Below, piece after piece: positions 9,213 to 18,761 of a stretch of 21,451 nucleotides of DNA. The stretch spans positions 1 to 21,451 of the forward strand of contig JAOXYB010101159.1 in assembly GCA_028565635.1 (NCBI GenBank), read 5' to 3'. Position numbers and translations under genes: made by a program. This DNA comes from Phoronis ovalis. Its lineage: Eukaryota; Phoronida; Phoronidae. Below the pieces are notes generated by a model, which did no database searches, was not told where the DNA came from, and saw only the letters and a list, made by a program, of their open reading frames with translations. Every line of letters begins with the position of its first letter. Within the stretch, counting starts at the first letter, position 1.

Positions 9213-11274
9213 GATATCAGTACATTTACATCATTTACTATTAAGTTTTCATATAAATTTTTAAAAAATTCCTTTTCTTACAATCATATAAATCCATAAT
9301 TATATTTCAACCAAATTAATAATTTGTACATAAGACCTATGGCAAGAGTCCGACATCACCATGTACAAGACTGAAACTAAATTAATCTAAACATCACATA
9401 AATGTTCTCAACACTTTTTAAACAAATGAAACCTAAAGGGCACCAGACAAGAGACATTCTCAGAATAAATCAGCTCAATCAGCAATATTGAAAATGTGAG
9501 ACCTGCAGACTAGCTTATAGTATTCGGCACATAGAAAGGCAATCATGCTTTTCCTTAAAAGTTCACTTGCATGTAGCTAGTTTATTTATTGAAAATAGTT
9601 AGCTGATATTTTCCAAATTAATTTTATTCACAAAATATATTATTTCACATTACACGACTGGTACTAACATAACCCAAAAGAAACTAAGGAATCCATCCTA
9701 AAGTTTTATATCTCAAACATTTTAAGAGATTTTTTTCAGGGAGTTAAGTGACAACTTAAAAAGTAGTTTTCACATAGTTTGGACAAACTTCACTACCTAA
9801 GAACATGACATAGTGCATTTATATCCTACTGTTTTGTAGTCTTCGGGAGTTTACAAACTTTAACAGCTCATGATGTAACGGTATTTCAGGGGCTTTATAT
9901 ATCACCTTTTACTTTTAGTATTTGAATAAAACTATATTATTGTTAGCAATCACAAATTTTAGTCCATAACTGAATCATACTCACTAAGCGATGAGAGCTT
10001 TGGTCTTGTCACAAGACCTTTACCAGTCCTACTAACTGTGGCGGGAAGAGGTCACATGATGTTCTGACCTCAAAAGGCTGTCGTAAATGGGTGGTAGGTC
10101 GTAGCCCATTTCTCGGTTGATGGCTGGTTTTCGAGTGCCCGCCACAGTTAGTAGGCCTTATGTAGGTCTTGTGCATAATAAGTATGATTCAGTTTTGTGA
10201 TTGACAACTTTTTACTGAATCGAAATAAGATCGAATGAACAATTATTCTGATATATTATTGATATTTCATTATAACGTTCGCATTCTACATTCACCTTGC
10301 AGTTTGCCTATGTAACGTATTGTAAATAGAGACCTGTTATACCGTAAGCTAAAAAAATTGAGTAACAAAAAAGTGATAACAGAACAAAATACCAAATTTA
10401 ACCCAATATAAGGTAGTTTTTAGCAACATAAGAAGCTGATACGAGAGTTTAAATAATACCATCATTATAATAGATTTAAGCGCCTATCTAGCCATCAAAT
10501 CACAGAACACTCAAGGAAGCCATTATAATGCTCTTGTTGACGCCATATTGAGGCTAATTTTGGGGGTTAAAGCAATATGTCTTCTTATACATTGTACATA
10601 TCCTAATACATAAATACAAACCCATATACTATACAATATTAAAATAAAAGCAATTGCACAAAATATAGCTTCTAATTGTGAATGTTTGATAGCCCCTACA
10701 CCAAAAGTGGTCACGAAGAAGCAAGGAAATTCTGGTCCCTATATTGATGAACATGTTTAAATTGTGTTTAAGAATAACATTTACATGCACTAGGCTATGC
10801 TTAAAAGCCAAATAGAATCAGGAATTTTGTGTTTTATTAATCAATCATGTAAGACTGTGAACTGCCAGACTTTACATTACAAATGTGGAATTGTAGGTAC
10901 GACTTGGGTCCATGACGCTTACCATTATATACAAACAGTTTATGATAACAACCAAAATGGCACCAAACAGTATCCAGGCTCTGCCACAATTACTATCACT
11001 TATTTCTTGAGTATCATTAATAAGTCTTCACTGGTCATTTATGTCCTCATTATGGGTAGTTGTAACATGTTATTTCCTAGTTACACAAATGACCAAAATA
11101 TGGCTATCAGCAGCAAGAGTACATCACTATGAGTCATTAGTTTCACAGCTGTCCAAAAGATGTCAAAAGGTATAATTCTAGTTCCACAAATGACCAATAG
11201 GTGTAAGTAGGCACAGTTTCAATTTCATCAGTAGCCAGAAGGTTTTTCATATTACTGAAAATTATCAACAGATG
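9213..11274 (-). other. Rab27 3' UTR and downstream flank
   Basis: Downstream of the Rab27 stop codon. The gene-proximal part (about 10970-11265) holds a degenerate repeat of roughly 40 bp with the motif TTCCACAAATGACCAA, seen near 11079, 11141, 11181 and 11222; it is probably 3' UTR. Several AATAAA hexamers occur on the minus strand (for example around 10832), and I cannot choose the functional one. The foldback element at 9970-10192 is here too. The plus-strand open frame at 10797-11132 is antisense to this region and looks fortuitous. Confidence 0.45.
9970..10192. mobile_element. small foldback/MITE-like element
   Basis: The two arms are inverted repeats. Terminal CTGAATCATACT (9970-9981) pairs with AGTATGATTCAG (10181-10192); internal CACAAGACCT pairs with AGGTCTTGTG; and a perfect 18-bp block, CCTACTAACTGTGGCGGG at 10028-10045, pairs with its complement at 10138-10155. 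The spacer has its own small hairpin, AAATGGG...CCCATTT. There is no coding capacity. It lies in the part of copy 1 that is absent from copy 2. Confidence 0.75.
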
Positions 11275-11446
11275 TCAGCAGCTGCATTTGCCTCGAGTAT
11301 CTGGTTTCCCTCCATTTATCTGTGCATGTGGAAATTGATATTTATCACCATATTCTACCATGCGGAGCATGACCTGATCCAACAAAAATTCGACAGCTTT
11401 ACTTACATTATGACCAGTAGCAGCACTCGTCTCAAAATAAGTCAAA
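11275..11446 (-). CDS. Rab27: Rab27 coding exon 6 (ETSA motif and prenylation signal)
   Basis: A 172-nt exon, acceptor TATATTCCAG|TTTGA to a TGA stop, entering at phase 2. It encodes [20 protein letters not shown], then LLDQVMLRM, and a variable tail ending RGKCSC. The terminal Cys-X-Cys is the Rab geranylgeranyl transferase site that anchors the protein to granule membranes. Confidence 0.92.
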
Positions 11447-13886
11447 CTGGAATATACAAATATGACGGAATTAACATTTTAATAAAACACAAAGTTAGAA
11501 AGTTTATTTGACGGTTAACCTGTGTATCATAGACATAAAACAGCTTTTTTGTACCTAACATAGTTTTGTTATTATTTATATCTCCGAACTGTCAAGTCTG
11601 AAATAAGTTTACTAGTAGATCAACAAAGGTGAGAGCGCAGCTTTAGAATTTATTTTTGTTGTAAATAACCGTGTATTGCAAAAATTTGAAATGTGCTACG
11701 TGATTCACTTTCACTTCTCTTTTCAGTGTGACGTATGTTGTATTTTGAATGTTTTATATCAATGTTTTATTCATTATGAAACAAATTGTAGCTATCATTT
11801 GATAATTACATTGAATTAAAATTGACATTTCAAAAACTGATATTCTCAATTTATCTGTGAAGTGGAATTAATTGCCCAGAAGCGTCTGTATGTGATTATA
11901 ATTATGAACGAGTGCTTAATCTTGTCAGCGAAAATATATTAGTTAAGATTATACACTAAGATCCAATCTGATAAAAGCAGCACATAAGGATATCTTCTGA
12001 AAGTGGGTGTTCTTTGATATTCATCAGAAAATTCCTTCTCCAGTTACAACCTTAAGGGTTACTAATGAAATACAAAGATAAATACAAGTACTAAATGCTA
12101 TAAACAGTGTTTAACTCATTTCCTGCATTGTGATTGGATCATGATAGTTACCCATATTTTTCTGCTAGTTCCTGCGCCTTAGCCTCACTCACGACCCGTT
12201 GGTCCTTCAAATCTACTTTGTTTCCACATAGAACAATATCTGGGTTTTCGCAATAAGCGTGTGTTTGTAACTCAACGATCCAATTACGTATATTTACATA
12301 TGACTGTTCGTTGGCAAGGTCAAATAACAATAGGAAGCCCATGGCATTACGTAAAAATGCTGTCGTTATACTACGGAATCTACAAACAAATAAAAACATT
12401 CAACTTTAAAAGGATACAATAAAACAGAAGTAACATATATTGGAGTAAGTTGTGAAAATGTCAAAAGAAACATGCAGGTTCATTGAAATCAATTTAATTA
12501 ATAATAAATTACTTATACTGATGTAATAAAACCTGAAAAAAAAATTCCTAGTAACACAAGGAATAATAAATGTCAGCATTTGTACATCTCACTTATAAGA
12601 AACAAGGGACGACTGTTACATATAAGTAATATTGTTACATTATAACATTGTGGTCAGTTATTTATAACAACAGTACATTCAATAACTTATAAAGTAATTT
12701 TATGTCAAATGGATGAATAAAGGTTGATGCACCTGGTCTAATTCGTTTCAAAACTGTGTGATTTATAACAAGAGACAAAACAGCATATATTAAAGTATAG
12801 CATGAAATGAGTGCTTTAAGGCTAAGCTGGACCGTTTAAATAAAAATTAATGAAAATTCCGCATTATATTTTTTTCATATAAAATATATGTTTTCTTAAA
12901 CTTAACGTTCATGCTATGTTATGGTGGTATTTTTAGACTTGTGTATGCAACGCAGAAAATTTAATAATTTTTTATGACATTCATAAAAATTATAAATTAC
13001 ATATTACAGCAAAATCCTGCAGATCTAAATTGGAGCTAACTACGTTTTTAAGAAGCAAACGATACTTCCATCACTTAGTTTGACCTAATTGAAAATACTG
13101 GGAATATTCTTTGAATTATAAATTAATGTTTAAAAAAGGTAATTTTCTTAATTGCTAAAAACACTGAATTGATTATATAATCAAAATCCCTGGTGCAATT
13201 TAAAAATGGTCAAAACTCAATTAAGGAAGTATTGATTAGTTGTTAAAATTATAGTTATCCCGAATTTTTATCTACTGAGCTTTCCTGTAGGATGTACCTA
13301 ACGATTTTCATAGGATGTAATTAAACGCTAACTAAATTTCATTAAATGAGTGAAAAAAATGTAATGTGGATTTTTCACGAATTTTTATTTAAACACAGAC
13401 GAGGGTCCAGCTTAGCCTTAAAGTTAGCCTTAGAGACGAAAGCACCATGAGGTCATTGGCAGCTGAAAATACCTTATTTTCAGTTATGGATTAAACAACT
13501 CAAGTCAAATAAAATTACAATACTATGTCACCTCTCTTGACCAGCTGTATCCCAAAGCTGTAATTGCACTCGTTGTCTTGGTCCAATACTCTTACCATCT
13601 GGAGAAGATAACCGATGAACCTGAAAAAGTCAAGATATTCAATGACAAGATAATTATTCATCTGTCAGGTAAACCACCCGGTGCAGAACACAGGGGGGGG
13701 GTTAATATGTTAATATATTATCAATTTACGACAAATTAAAGTTCAATCAAATGCTACTTATTTAACCAAAACCCAAGCTCTACAATAAGTTTGCAATTTT
13801 GAACTGAACCAGGTAAATGAATCAAAGTTTTTGTGCTCTAAGTAATACGTATAGGGATGATTAGTCACTATGGAGAGAGAGAGAGG

Positions 13887-13936
<50 letters not shown>

Positions 13937-16875
13937 AAGAGTAACATAAATTAATAAAAGATTAAATACAGAATCCAATCAACTCCATACAGTTCGATTT
14001 TCACATAATTTTACCCATAAAACAAAAAAGATGTTTGAAGGAAATGTTTAACAGATGTGCAATACTGCTAAAACTCATTTTAAATATACTGAAAACTGCT
14101 TATTAAACAACCTGTATTGACCACTTACCACCCTTTTCTGCCTGAAGTCAATGCCAACTGTAGATATATACTTTCCATCGAATGCACCATCTGAGTATTG
14201 ATACAGAAAACTTGTTTTGCCTACTCCTGTGTCTCCTAATTGACAGAAAGTAATTACAATTATACCATAATCTCTCATTTAAAGGCAAATTTCAATTTCG
14301 GTTCAAAATTAAACTTCCTTCAGACAAGATATTTCCCTGTATAGTATTACCTCAATATTGTGTATACCAATCTATATTTAGTTTCTCGATGTGAAAATTG
14401 TATTCCATGTTACTGTTTCCACCCTTAAAAACATCTACCTAAAACAATGTCTGCCAATACTAATTTTACTTGACAGGCCATTTTAGTTATATTTTGTGAT
14501 TATTGTTATTTTAAAACATCTGACATATCAATTTAAGTATGATAGTTTATCCCTGCATTAAGGTCAAGTACCAGGCATAATAGCCGATTGGATGCTTGAT
14601 ACAAAAACGTTCTACTACATGCAAATTACGGACACTTGTACAAAAGTATAGATGTAAGCACATTCAAGCAAATATTCAGAAATAAAAATATTAATTCCTA
14701 AACTGTGTCACTTAATTTTTAACAATTGTTACCTAATGTTATAAACAGTCACCAGGTAACCACACTTACCTAATGTTATAAACATTCACCAGGTAATCAC
14801 ACTTACCTAATGCTAAAACTTTGATAAGGTAGTCATATTTCATATCGTCATCAATCTCGTCTGAAAAATGAAAATATACATTAAAATGCTTAGCTTAATT
14901 TTTATGTACAAGCAGCGTTCTATCAAACTGTTTCTCCTTCTGATTGTCTCAGTTTCTTGCCTGTAAAATGAAGGTAAACTATATATCTAAATCCACCATC
15001 TGAAAAGTAAACATACAACAAAACTGACATGATCATATTGACCGACACTTGTAACAGTATTCATACACTACAGTTAATAGACTTTCAGTAATAACACGGA
15101 AACAGATGGAGGGGATAACTACAAAAAATAGCACTGACCCTAACAACACAATCAAAACTGTAAAACCACACATAGCATACCAAATTATAATCAAGTAACA
15201 TAAATGATGCTCATGCAATCCAGAAAACAGACTCTCCAGTGGAGTAGATAGCTATAGTAAACTTTCACAAGTCCTCCCTCTATGTCTAAAGGATGCAATT
15301 ATTATTGCAGAATCATACCCTTCATCTATAAGGTTAATGTTAAAACATATCTAGAAATTATCCCCAATCAGGTCTCCTAAAATTACAGGAATCTCTGCTC
15401 TACTTTTTATTGTTGATCAGGGTTCGGTCTCCATCATGTAATTACACTCAAAGTAACCTGAAACCATTTATGCCGTAATTCAAACATTCAAATTATTCAA
15501 CCACTGTTTTTTGTGAAAACTGATTAAAAAGGTTGTTATTTGCATTCAAGATCTTACTTGATTTGTTTTAACGAGGTAAATATGTAAATGCATATTAGTC
15601 CGTCCTTCATGTTTCAATTCAATCCGATTATGTTTGAATTTGTGACAGTTTAGCCACATAAGATTTGAGAAATTGATGAATTTATTACAATAGTAGTAAG
15701 ATCGACTGTTTTGTTCAAAGTAATACTGGAGACAGAAAATGTGGTGCATGGTTTGGGATGGCTTGCATACAAAGGTTTAGTAATGAAGATAACTCTCTCT
15801 GAATTTGGATTAGGATAATAGTGCATGATGCAGTGCATTTCCTGAATGAAACTTCAGTCACAGTCTAGTACAGAAGTACAGAAGTACGCCTGAAATATAA
15901 AGACAATTCTAGATCTATGCATCCCCCATTCCCAGCCTCATTTTCATACCAAGAATGGTGACCACCACCCATTGTCTTACCAGCTGGATGTGCCATATCA
16001 AGAGCTACAGAACCATTGCTTGCAAATATAATGCACAATTTGATTTGGAAAAAAACTTTCTTAATTTCTGTTTTACGCGAATTAATCCACATGGTAATCT
16101 AGCTGTTTGACTACGTTAAATTTTCATCCAAACATTTTTTAAAAATTCAGGAAAAAATTGGGAGCCTTTGAAATTTGTGTTTAAATATAATTATGTAATA
16201 CAAGAGCTAAGTGACAATATATACCAATTTTATAGAAAGCTGCTTGTTTGATTGTAGTTCAGGACTATTCTGATTGATTCTTATAATTGTAAGCCGCTCC
16301 ATAATATATATAGTTTGTACGTTCCGGACAAGTTAACCTGAAAACTGCAAGCTGTCTTGAAAGCAGCCCTCCTGTTGTTATGATACTGCGGATGTATAGA
16401 TATTAAATGTTAGTACATTTGCTACAAGGTGCAACTTTCTAGTATTGTGATATTTTGTTTGTGAAGTCATACATAAAATTTTATAAAGAATTATGCATGC
16501 TGCAAAGGTATTACCAAACTTACAACTACATTTATTAATAAGTCCATCTGGACAAAGACCACAAAATAATATACCGCGACACAATACCGTGACACAATAC
16601 AATACACCGTGACAGTCACGGAGACGCATTTCATTGCAAATGGTAGTAAAGCCACCAAATACTGCACGGCATTAAAAAAAATATCAGAAAAAGTAACAAA
16701 AATAATAAGACAAATTTCCAGAAAAAACACAGCTCAAAACACAATTTACCTGGGCTGTTGTGAGCACTAGTATCCATGCTTACATCCACCTAGAACCTGG
16801 GAAACAAATATTCAAATAGATAGAATTACCTGCAAAATATTCTTGATCAACGGTATAATCATGGTCATCCGCCAT
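11275..16875 (-). CDS. Rab27: Rab27 small GTPase (6 coding exons, 231 aa)
   Basis: Coding exons in transcript order are 16875-16830, 14860-14807, 14235-14129, 13620-13532, 12379-12152 and 11446-11275. They total 696 nt, and all junctions are GT-AG and in phase. Rab27 is a prenylated GTPase that recruits effectors (Slp/granuphilin, Slac2/melanophilin, Munc13-4 in vertebrates) to secretory granules and lysosome-related organelles for docking and exocytosis. Motifs: P-loop GDTGVGKTS (34-42), switch I around TVGIDF (59-64), WDTAGQERF (92-100), NKVD (152-155), ETSA (180-183), and a C-terminal Cys-Ser-Cys for double geranylgeranylation. The Rab27 signatures MGFLLLFDL and [15 protein letters not shown] separate it from other Rabs. 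The N-terminus is about 20 residues longer than in vertebrate Rab27; Met22 in exon 2 corresponds to the usual start. Asn110 replaces the Asp of the family's FRDAMG. Confidence 0.93.
12152..12379 (-). CDS. Rab27: Rab27 coding exon 5 (NKxD motif)
   Basis: A 228-nt exon, acceptor TTTGTTTGTAG|ATTCC and donor TATGG|GTAACT, phase 2 to phase 2. It encodes [19 protein letters not shown] through [20 protein letters not shown] to LAEKYG. The guanine-specificity motif NKVD is intact. The family-typical FRDAMG is LRNAMG and NEQSF is NEQSY; the degenerate copy at 19607-19834 keeps the typical forms. Confidence 0.93.
12816..13421. mobile_element. TTAA-bounded MITE in Rab27 intron 4
   Basis: Terminal inverted repeats of about 65 bp begin TTAAGGCTAAGCTGGACC and continue with a CTCGTC segment (missing from the left arm here), TTTAAATAAAA, TGAAAA-TCC and CATTA-ATTTTTT. 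The 606-bp element has no coding capacity. TTAA at both ends would suit a piggyBac-type target site, but TWA-targeting PIF/Harbinger cannot be excluded because the palindromic edge is ambiguous. The same insertion is in copy 2 at 20422-21063. Confidence 0.75.
13532..13620 (-). CDS. Rab27: Rab27 coding exon 4 (switch II motif)
   Basis: An 89-nt exon, acceptor TTTTTCAG|GTTC and donor AGAG|GTGACA, phase 0 to phase 2. It encodes [19 protein letters not shown], then [10 protein letters not shown]. The linker before the WDTAGQE motif corresponds to the inserted loop typical of Rab27 (SGPDG... in vertebrates). Asp93 and catalytic Gln97 are intact here, unlike the copy at 21179-21264. Confidence 0.9.
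13873..13941 (+). repeat. (GA)n microsatellite
   Basis: A nearly pure GA tract with a few GGGGGAAA and AAA interruptions, in the intron between Rab27 exons 3 and 4. At the collinear position in copy 2 there is instead an AGAGAC hexanucleotide array. Confidence 0.95.
14129..14235 (-). CDS. Rab27: Rab27 coding exon 3 (P-loop, switch I)
   Basis: A 107-nt exon, acceptor GTCAATTAG|GAGAC and donor AGGGTG|GTAAGT, phase 1 to phase 0. It encodes [18 protein letters not shown] and [11 protein letters not shown]. Lys40 and Thr41 bind the phosphates and Mg; Thr59 is the switch I threonine. Confidence 0.93.
14729..14809 (-). repeat. 37-bp tandem repeat across the exon 2 splice donor
   Basis: Two full 37-bp units (from 14729 and 14766) and the start of a third (14803) share TTACCTAATG. 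On the gene strand each boundary reads CATTAG|GTAA, so the true donor of exon 2 is followed by two further donor-like sites 37 and 74 bases into the intron. Confidence 0.85.
14807..14860 (-). CDS. Rab27: Rab27 coding exon 2
   Basis: A 54-nt exon, acceptor TTTTTCAG|ACGAG and donor CATTAG|GTAAGTG, phase 1 to phase 1. It encodes [17 protein letters not shown], with DYLIK-LALG the Rab27 beta-1 strand that leads into the P-loop. The donor lies in a 37-bp tandem repeat that creates two further donor-like sites in the intron. Confidence 0.9.
14861..16749 (-). other. Rab27 intron 1
   Basis: Between the alternative first exons and exon 2. A dispersed-repeat copy lies at 16608-16652. The minus-strand open frames at 15865-16092 and 16378-16730 show no recognisable domain and no splice-compatible link to Rab27, so I treat the interval as non-coding. 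Confidence 0.6.
16608..16652 (+). repeat. dispersed GCATTTCNTTGCAAA repeat copy
   Basis: ACGCATTTCATTGCAAATGG followed by TAGTAAAGCC matches the intron 4 copies of the other gene (1579-1620: GCATTTCTTTGCAAATG then TTGTAAAGCC). The similarity extends past the core motif, so this is a repeat-family end. Confidence 0.5.
16750..16777 (-). CDS. Rab27: candidate alternative Rab27 first coding exon 1b
   Basis: Fifty-three bases downstream of exon 1a, an ATG opens MDTSAHNSP and ends at CCCAG|GTAAAT in phase 1, the same phase as exon 1a, so it joins exon 2 in frame. It would give a 225-residue isoform with a different N-terminus. A CCCAG acceptor-like site precedes it, but the gap to the exon 1a donor (about 32 bp) is too short for a normal intron. 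Use therefore implies a separate start site or skipping of the 1a donor. This is predicted from sequence only. Confidence 0.5.
16830..16875 (-). CDS. Rab27: Rab27 coding exon 1a
   Basis: ATG in a good initiation context (CAAGAATGGCG), 46 nt, ending at TTTGCAG|GTAATT in phase 1. It encodes [15 protein letters not shown] and the first base of an Asp completed in exon 2. The acidic N-terminal extension is not part of the GTPase fold. The exact transcription start is unknown; the sequence above 16900 should hold the promoter. Confidence 0.75.
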
Positions 16876-17788
16876 TCTTGTTGCTTTGTGCAGGGAAATT
16901 GACCTCACTCTTTTTAAGTTTAATAACAGTGTCAAGGGAAAATAATGTTTCAAGACACAAGCTAATAATGACTTGAATATGCTGGTAGAGACTGTTATAT
17001 ATTAGAAATATCATGTGAACAAATTTGAGTTCAATGATAGACATGTAAATATGTTGGGATCATTGTTATTCAAACCCTCAAAGCCTTGAGGTATATTCTT
17101 AAAATTTGCATATAACTTACTTGTCCATTACTAGTACTATTCATTATGTGAATACTCTATTACATAACAGGCTTAAAGCAGCATAAATAGCCTGAGTAAA
17201 GAAAGGTCAAAGCACATCCAGCTAGAAGTTTAACTAATATGTGATAACCCTGTAAATGTATTTGGACTCGAAGAGTCGAAGTGCAATCCTTTTTGTAAAG
17301 GATGTCATGCTTAAACACATCATGGATCTAAGTCATGATGAGGAAGCTGATAACATTATAAATGTATGAATTAATAGTCAAGACAAGTGAAAATCTGGGT
17401 ATTCTAGTGAACTGCAACTACCATAATTCATCAGTTTCTTTATGATAAGTAATAAGAAAAAGGAAAGACAGGACAATTGGACAACACTGTTTTTTGACCG
17501 ATACTACACTTCCTAACAATCGTCTTGGACGAACATATATTAACTTTACATCAAGACTAAATTGGTAATATTACTTCAAATTAACATTCCAATAGGGAGG
17601 AAGATTGGTCCAATAGCAAGAAGAAGGATCTAATTATAAACAATCTATATTATGTTCATTGTTCATGAAATTCAATCTTGTATTACATTCAAATATAAAG
17701 GGGGTTGTATGTAAAACGTATTCACTTTAATTTCTTCACGCTTCTTCTAATCCAACCCAAAAAGAAAATAGACACAACATCGTCACAA
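16876..17788. other. Rab27 5' flank and possible LTR remnant
   Basis: The first few hundred bases upstream of exon 1a should hold the Rab27 promoter; I see no clear TATA box or initiator. The right part, up to 17788, precedes a retroviral-type primer binding site and so should contain an LTR ending near CGTCACA at 17787. A TATAAA-like stretch near 17690-17700 fits an LTR promoter. I could not find the LTR's other end or a second LTR. Confidence 0.4.
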
Positions 17789-17806
17789 TGGGGGCTCGTC
17801 CGGGAT
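17789..17806 (+). mobile_element. LTR-retroelement primer binding site (tRNA-Pro type)
   Basis: TGGGGGCTCGTCCGGGAT is complementary to the 3' end of tRNA-Pro including the untemplated CCA, and equals the proline primer site known from gammaretroviruses. The upstream bases end in CA, as an LTR should. The following leader (to about 18000) has no gag frame that I recognise; the element is cut off by a MITE end at 18011. It is not a tRNA gene: the complementary strand has no tRNA body, and eukaryotic genes do not encode the CCA. Confidence 0.75.
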
Positions 17807-18010
17807 GGGTTAGTTAAGAAGTAAATTTTGTGAAATATTGTGATACATTCAATTTGTTATGTTATAAAATTGTGTCAACAGTTCTCATGTAAGTCGCTGA
17901 TAGTTGTATTATTTGTACTATTATTGTTGCATAGTTGGTGATCATGTTGTGAAAGTAATGTTATGTAACATAAGTGGGTAGTGCTTTGCGAGAAAAATGA
18001 GTGTTTTATC

Positions 18011-18037
18011 GTCACGAGGGGTCTAGCTTAGCCTTAA
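18011..18037 (-). mobile_element. solo end of the TTAAGGCTAAGC MITE
   Basis: On the minus strand it reads TTAAGGCTAAGCTAGACCCC, then TCGTGAC, matching the terminal repeat of the MITEs at 12816 and 20422. No second arm is nearby, so it is a truncated copy. It abuts the LINE fragment at 18038. Confidence 0.7.
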
Positions 18038-18205
18038 TGTCTGACGGTAATGCTTCTGTGTCCTTGATGTTTTCAATTGTTGCATATATTAAGCAATCAT
18101 CTGTAAATAGCCACACTGTGGAAGAGACATTATCAGTGATGTCGTTAATGTATCAGAGAACAATTAATGGACCAAATCATCTCTATCACCTACCACTTTT
18201 TGAGA
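18038..18205 (-). pseudogene. LINE reverse transcriptase fragment with FTDD box
   Basis: Minus-strand frame INDITDNVSSTVWLFTDDCL then IYATIENIKD is the reverse transcriptase motif C region (usual form YINDI...LFADD). FTDD lies at 18096-18107. It is preceded, after frame disruption, by QKVV-DRDDLVH, the same segment as in the copy 1 fragment at 8970-9212. So this is the downstream part of the same LINE domain, truncated on one side by the MITE end and by a deletion on the other. Confidence 0.8.
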
Positions 18206-18761
18206 TGTACTTATTAACCATCAGTACATATACATCATTTACTATTAAGTTTTCATATAAATTTTAAAAAATTCTTTTTCTTACATATAAATCCATAATT
18301 ATATTTCAACCAAATTAATAATATACACATAAGACCTATGGCAAGAGTCCCACATCACCATGTACAAGACTGAAACCAAATTAATCTAAACATCACATAA
18401 ATGTTCTTAACATTGTTTAAACAAATGAAACCTAAGCGGCACCTGACAAGAAACATTGTCAGAATAAATCAGCTCCATCAGCAATATTGAAAATGTGACA
18501 CCTGCAGACTAGCTTATAGTATTCAGCACATAAAAAGGCAAACCAGCTTTTCTTTAAAAGTTCACTTGCATGTAGTTTATTTATTGAAAATAATTAGCTG
18601 ATATTTTCCAAATATAATTTTATTCACAAAATATATTATTTTACATTACACGACTAGTACTAACATAACCCAAAAGAAACTAAGGAATCCATCCTGGAAT
18701 TTTATATCTCAAACAGTTTAAGAGATTTATTTTCAAGAGATGTCAGCAGCTGCATTTGCCT

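Larger units (their letters stand above)
8951..13960 (-). repeat. duplicated block, copy 1 (Rab27 3' half and flank)
   Basis: Most of this block has a collinear counterpart at 18143-21451: 8951-9740 matches 18143-18735, and 11265-13960 matches about 18736-21374. The match includes exons, introns, a MITE and intergenic DNA, so this is a genomic duplication and not a retrocopy. Stretches 9028-9212, about 9740-11264 and about 13735-13845 have no counterpart in copy 2. Confidence 0.85.

Noticed and set aside
10797-11132. 111-residue plus-strand open frame
   Set aside because: Antisense to the Rab27 3' flank. It overlaps a degenerate 40-bp repeat and has no recognisable domain.
11272-11511. Plus-strand open frame over Rab27 exon 6, and the similar one at 18756-18971
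   Set aside because: Both are antisense shadows of the real exon; their similarity to each other only reflects the duplication.
13873-13941. CRISPR-like or other functional repeat array
   Set aside because: Simple-sequence microsatellites without spacers, in an animal genome.
15865-16092. 75-residue minus-strand open frame with a glycine- and histidine-rich part, considered as an extra Rab27 exon
   Set aside because: It lies in intron 1. I found no splice sites joining it in phase to the neighbouring exons, and it matches no Rab sequence.
16378-16730. Two overlapping hydrophobic minus-strand open frames
   Set aside because: Composed of repeat sequence (ACAATACCGTGACA units and the dispersed repeat at 16608). 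No family signature.
17789-17806. tRNA-Pro gene
   Set aside because: Only the 3' 18 bases match and they include the CCA complement. There is no anticodon or D arm on the complementary strand, so a primer binding site explains it better.
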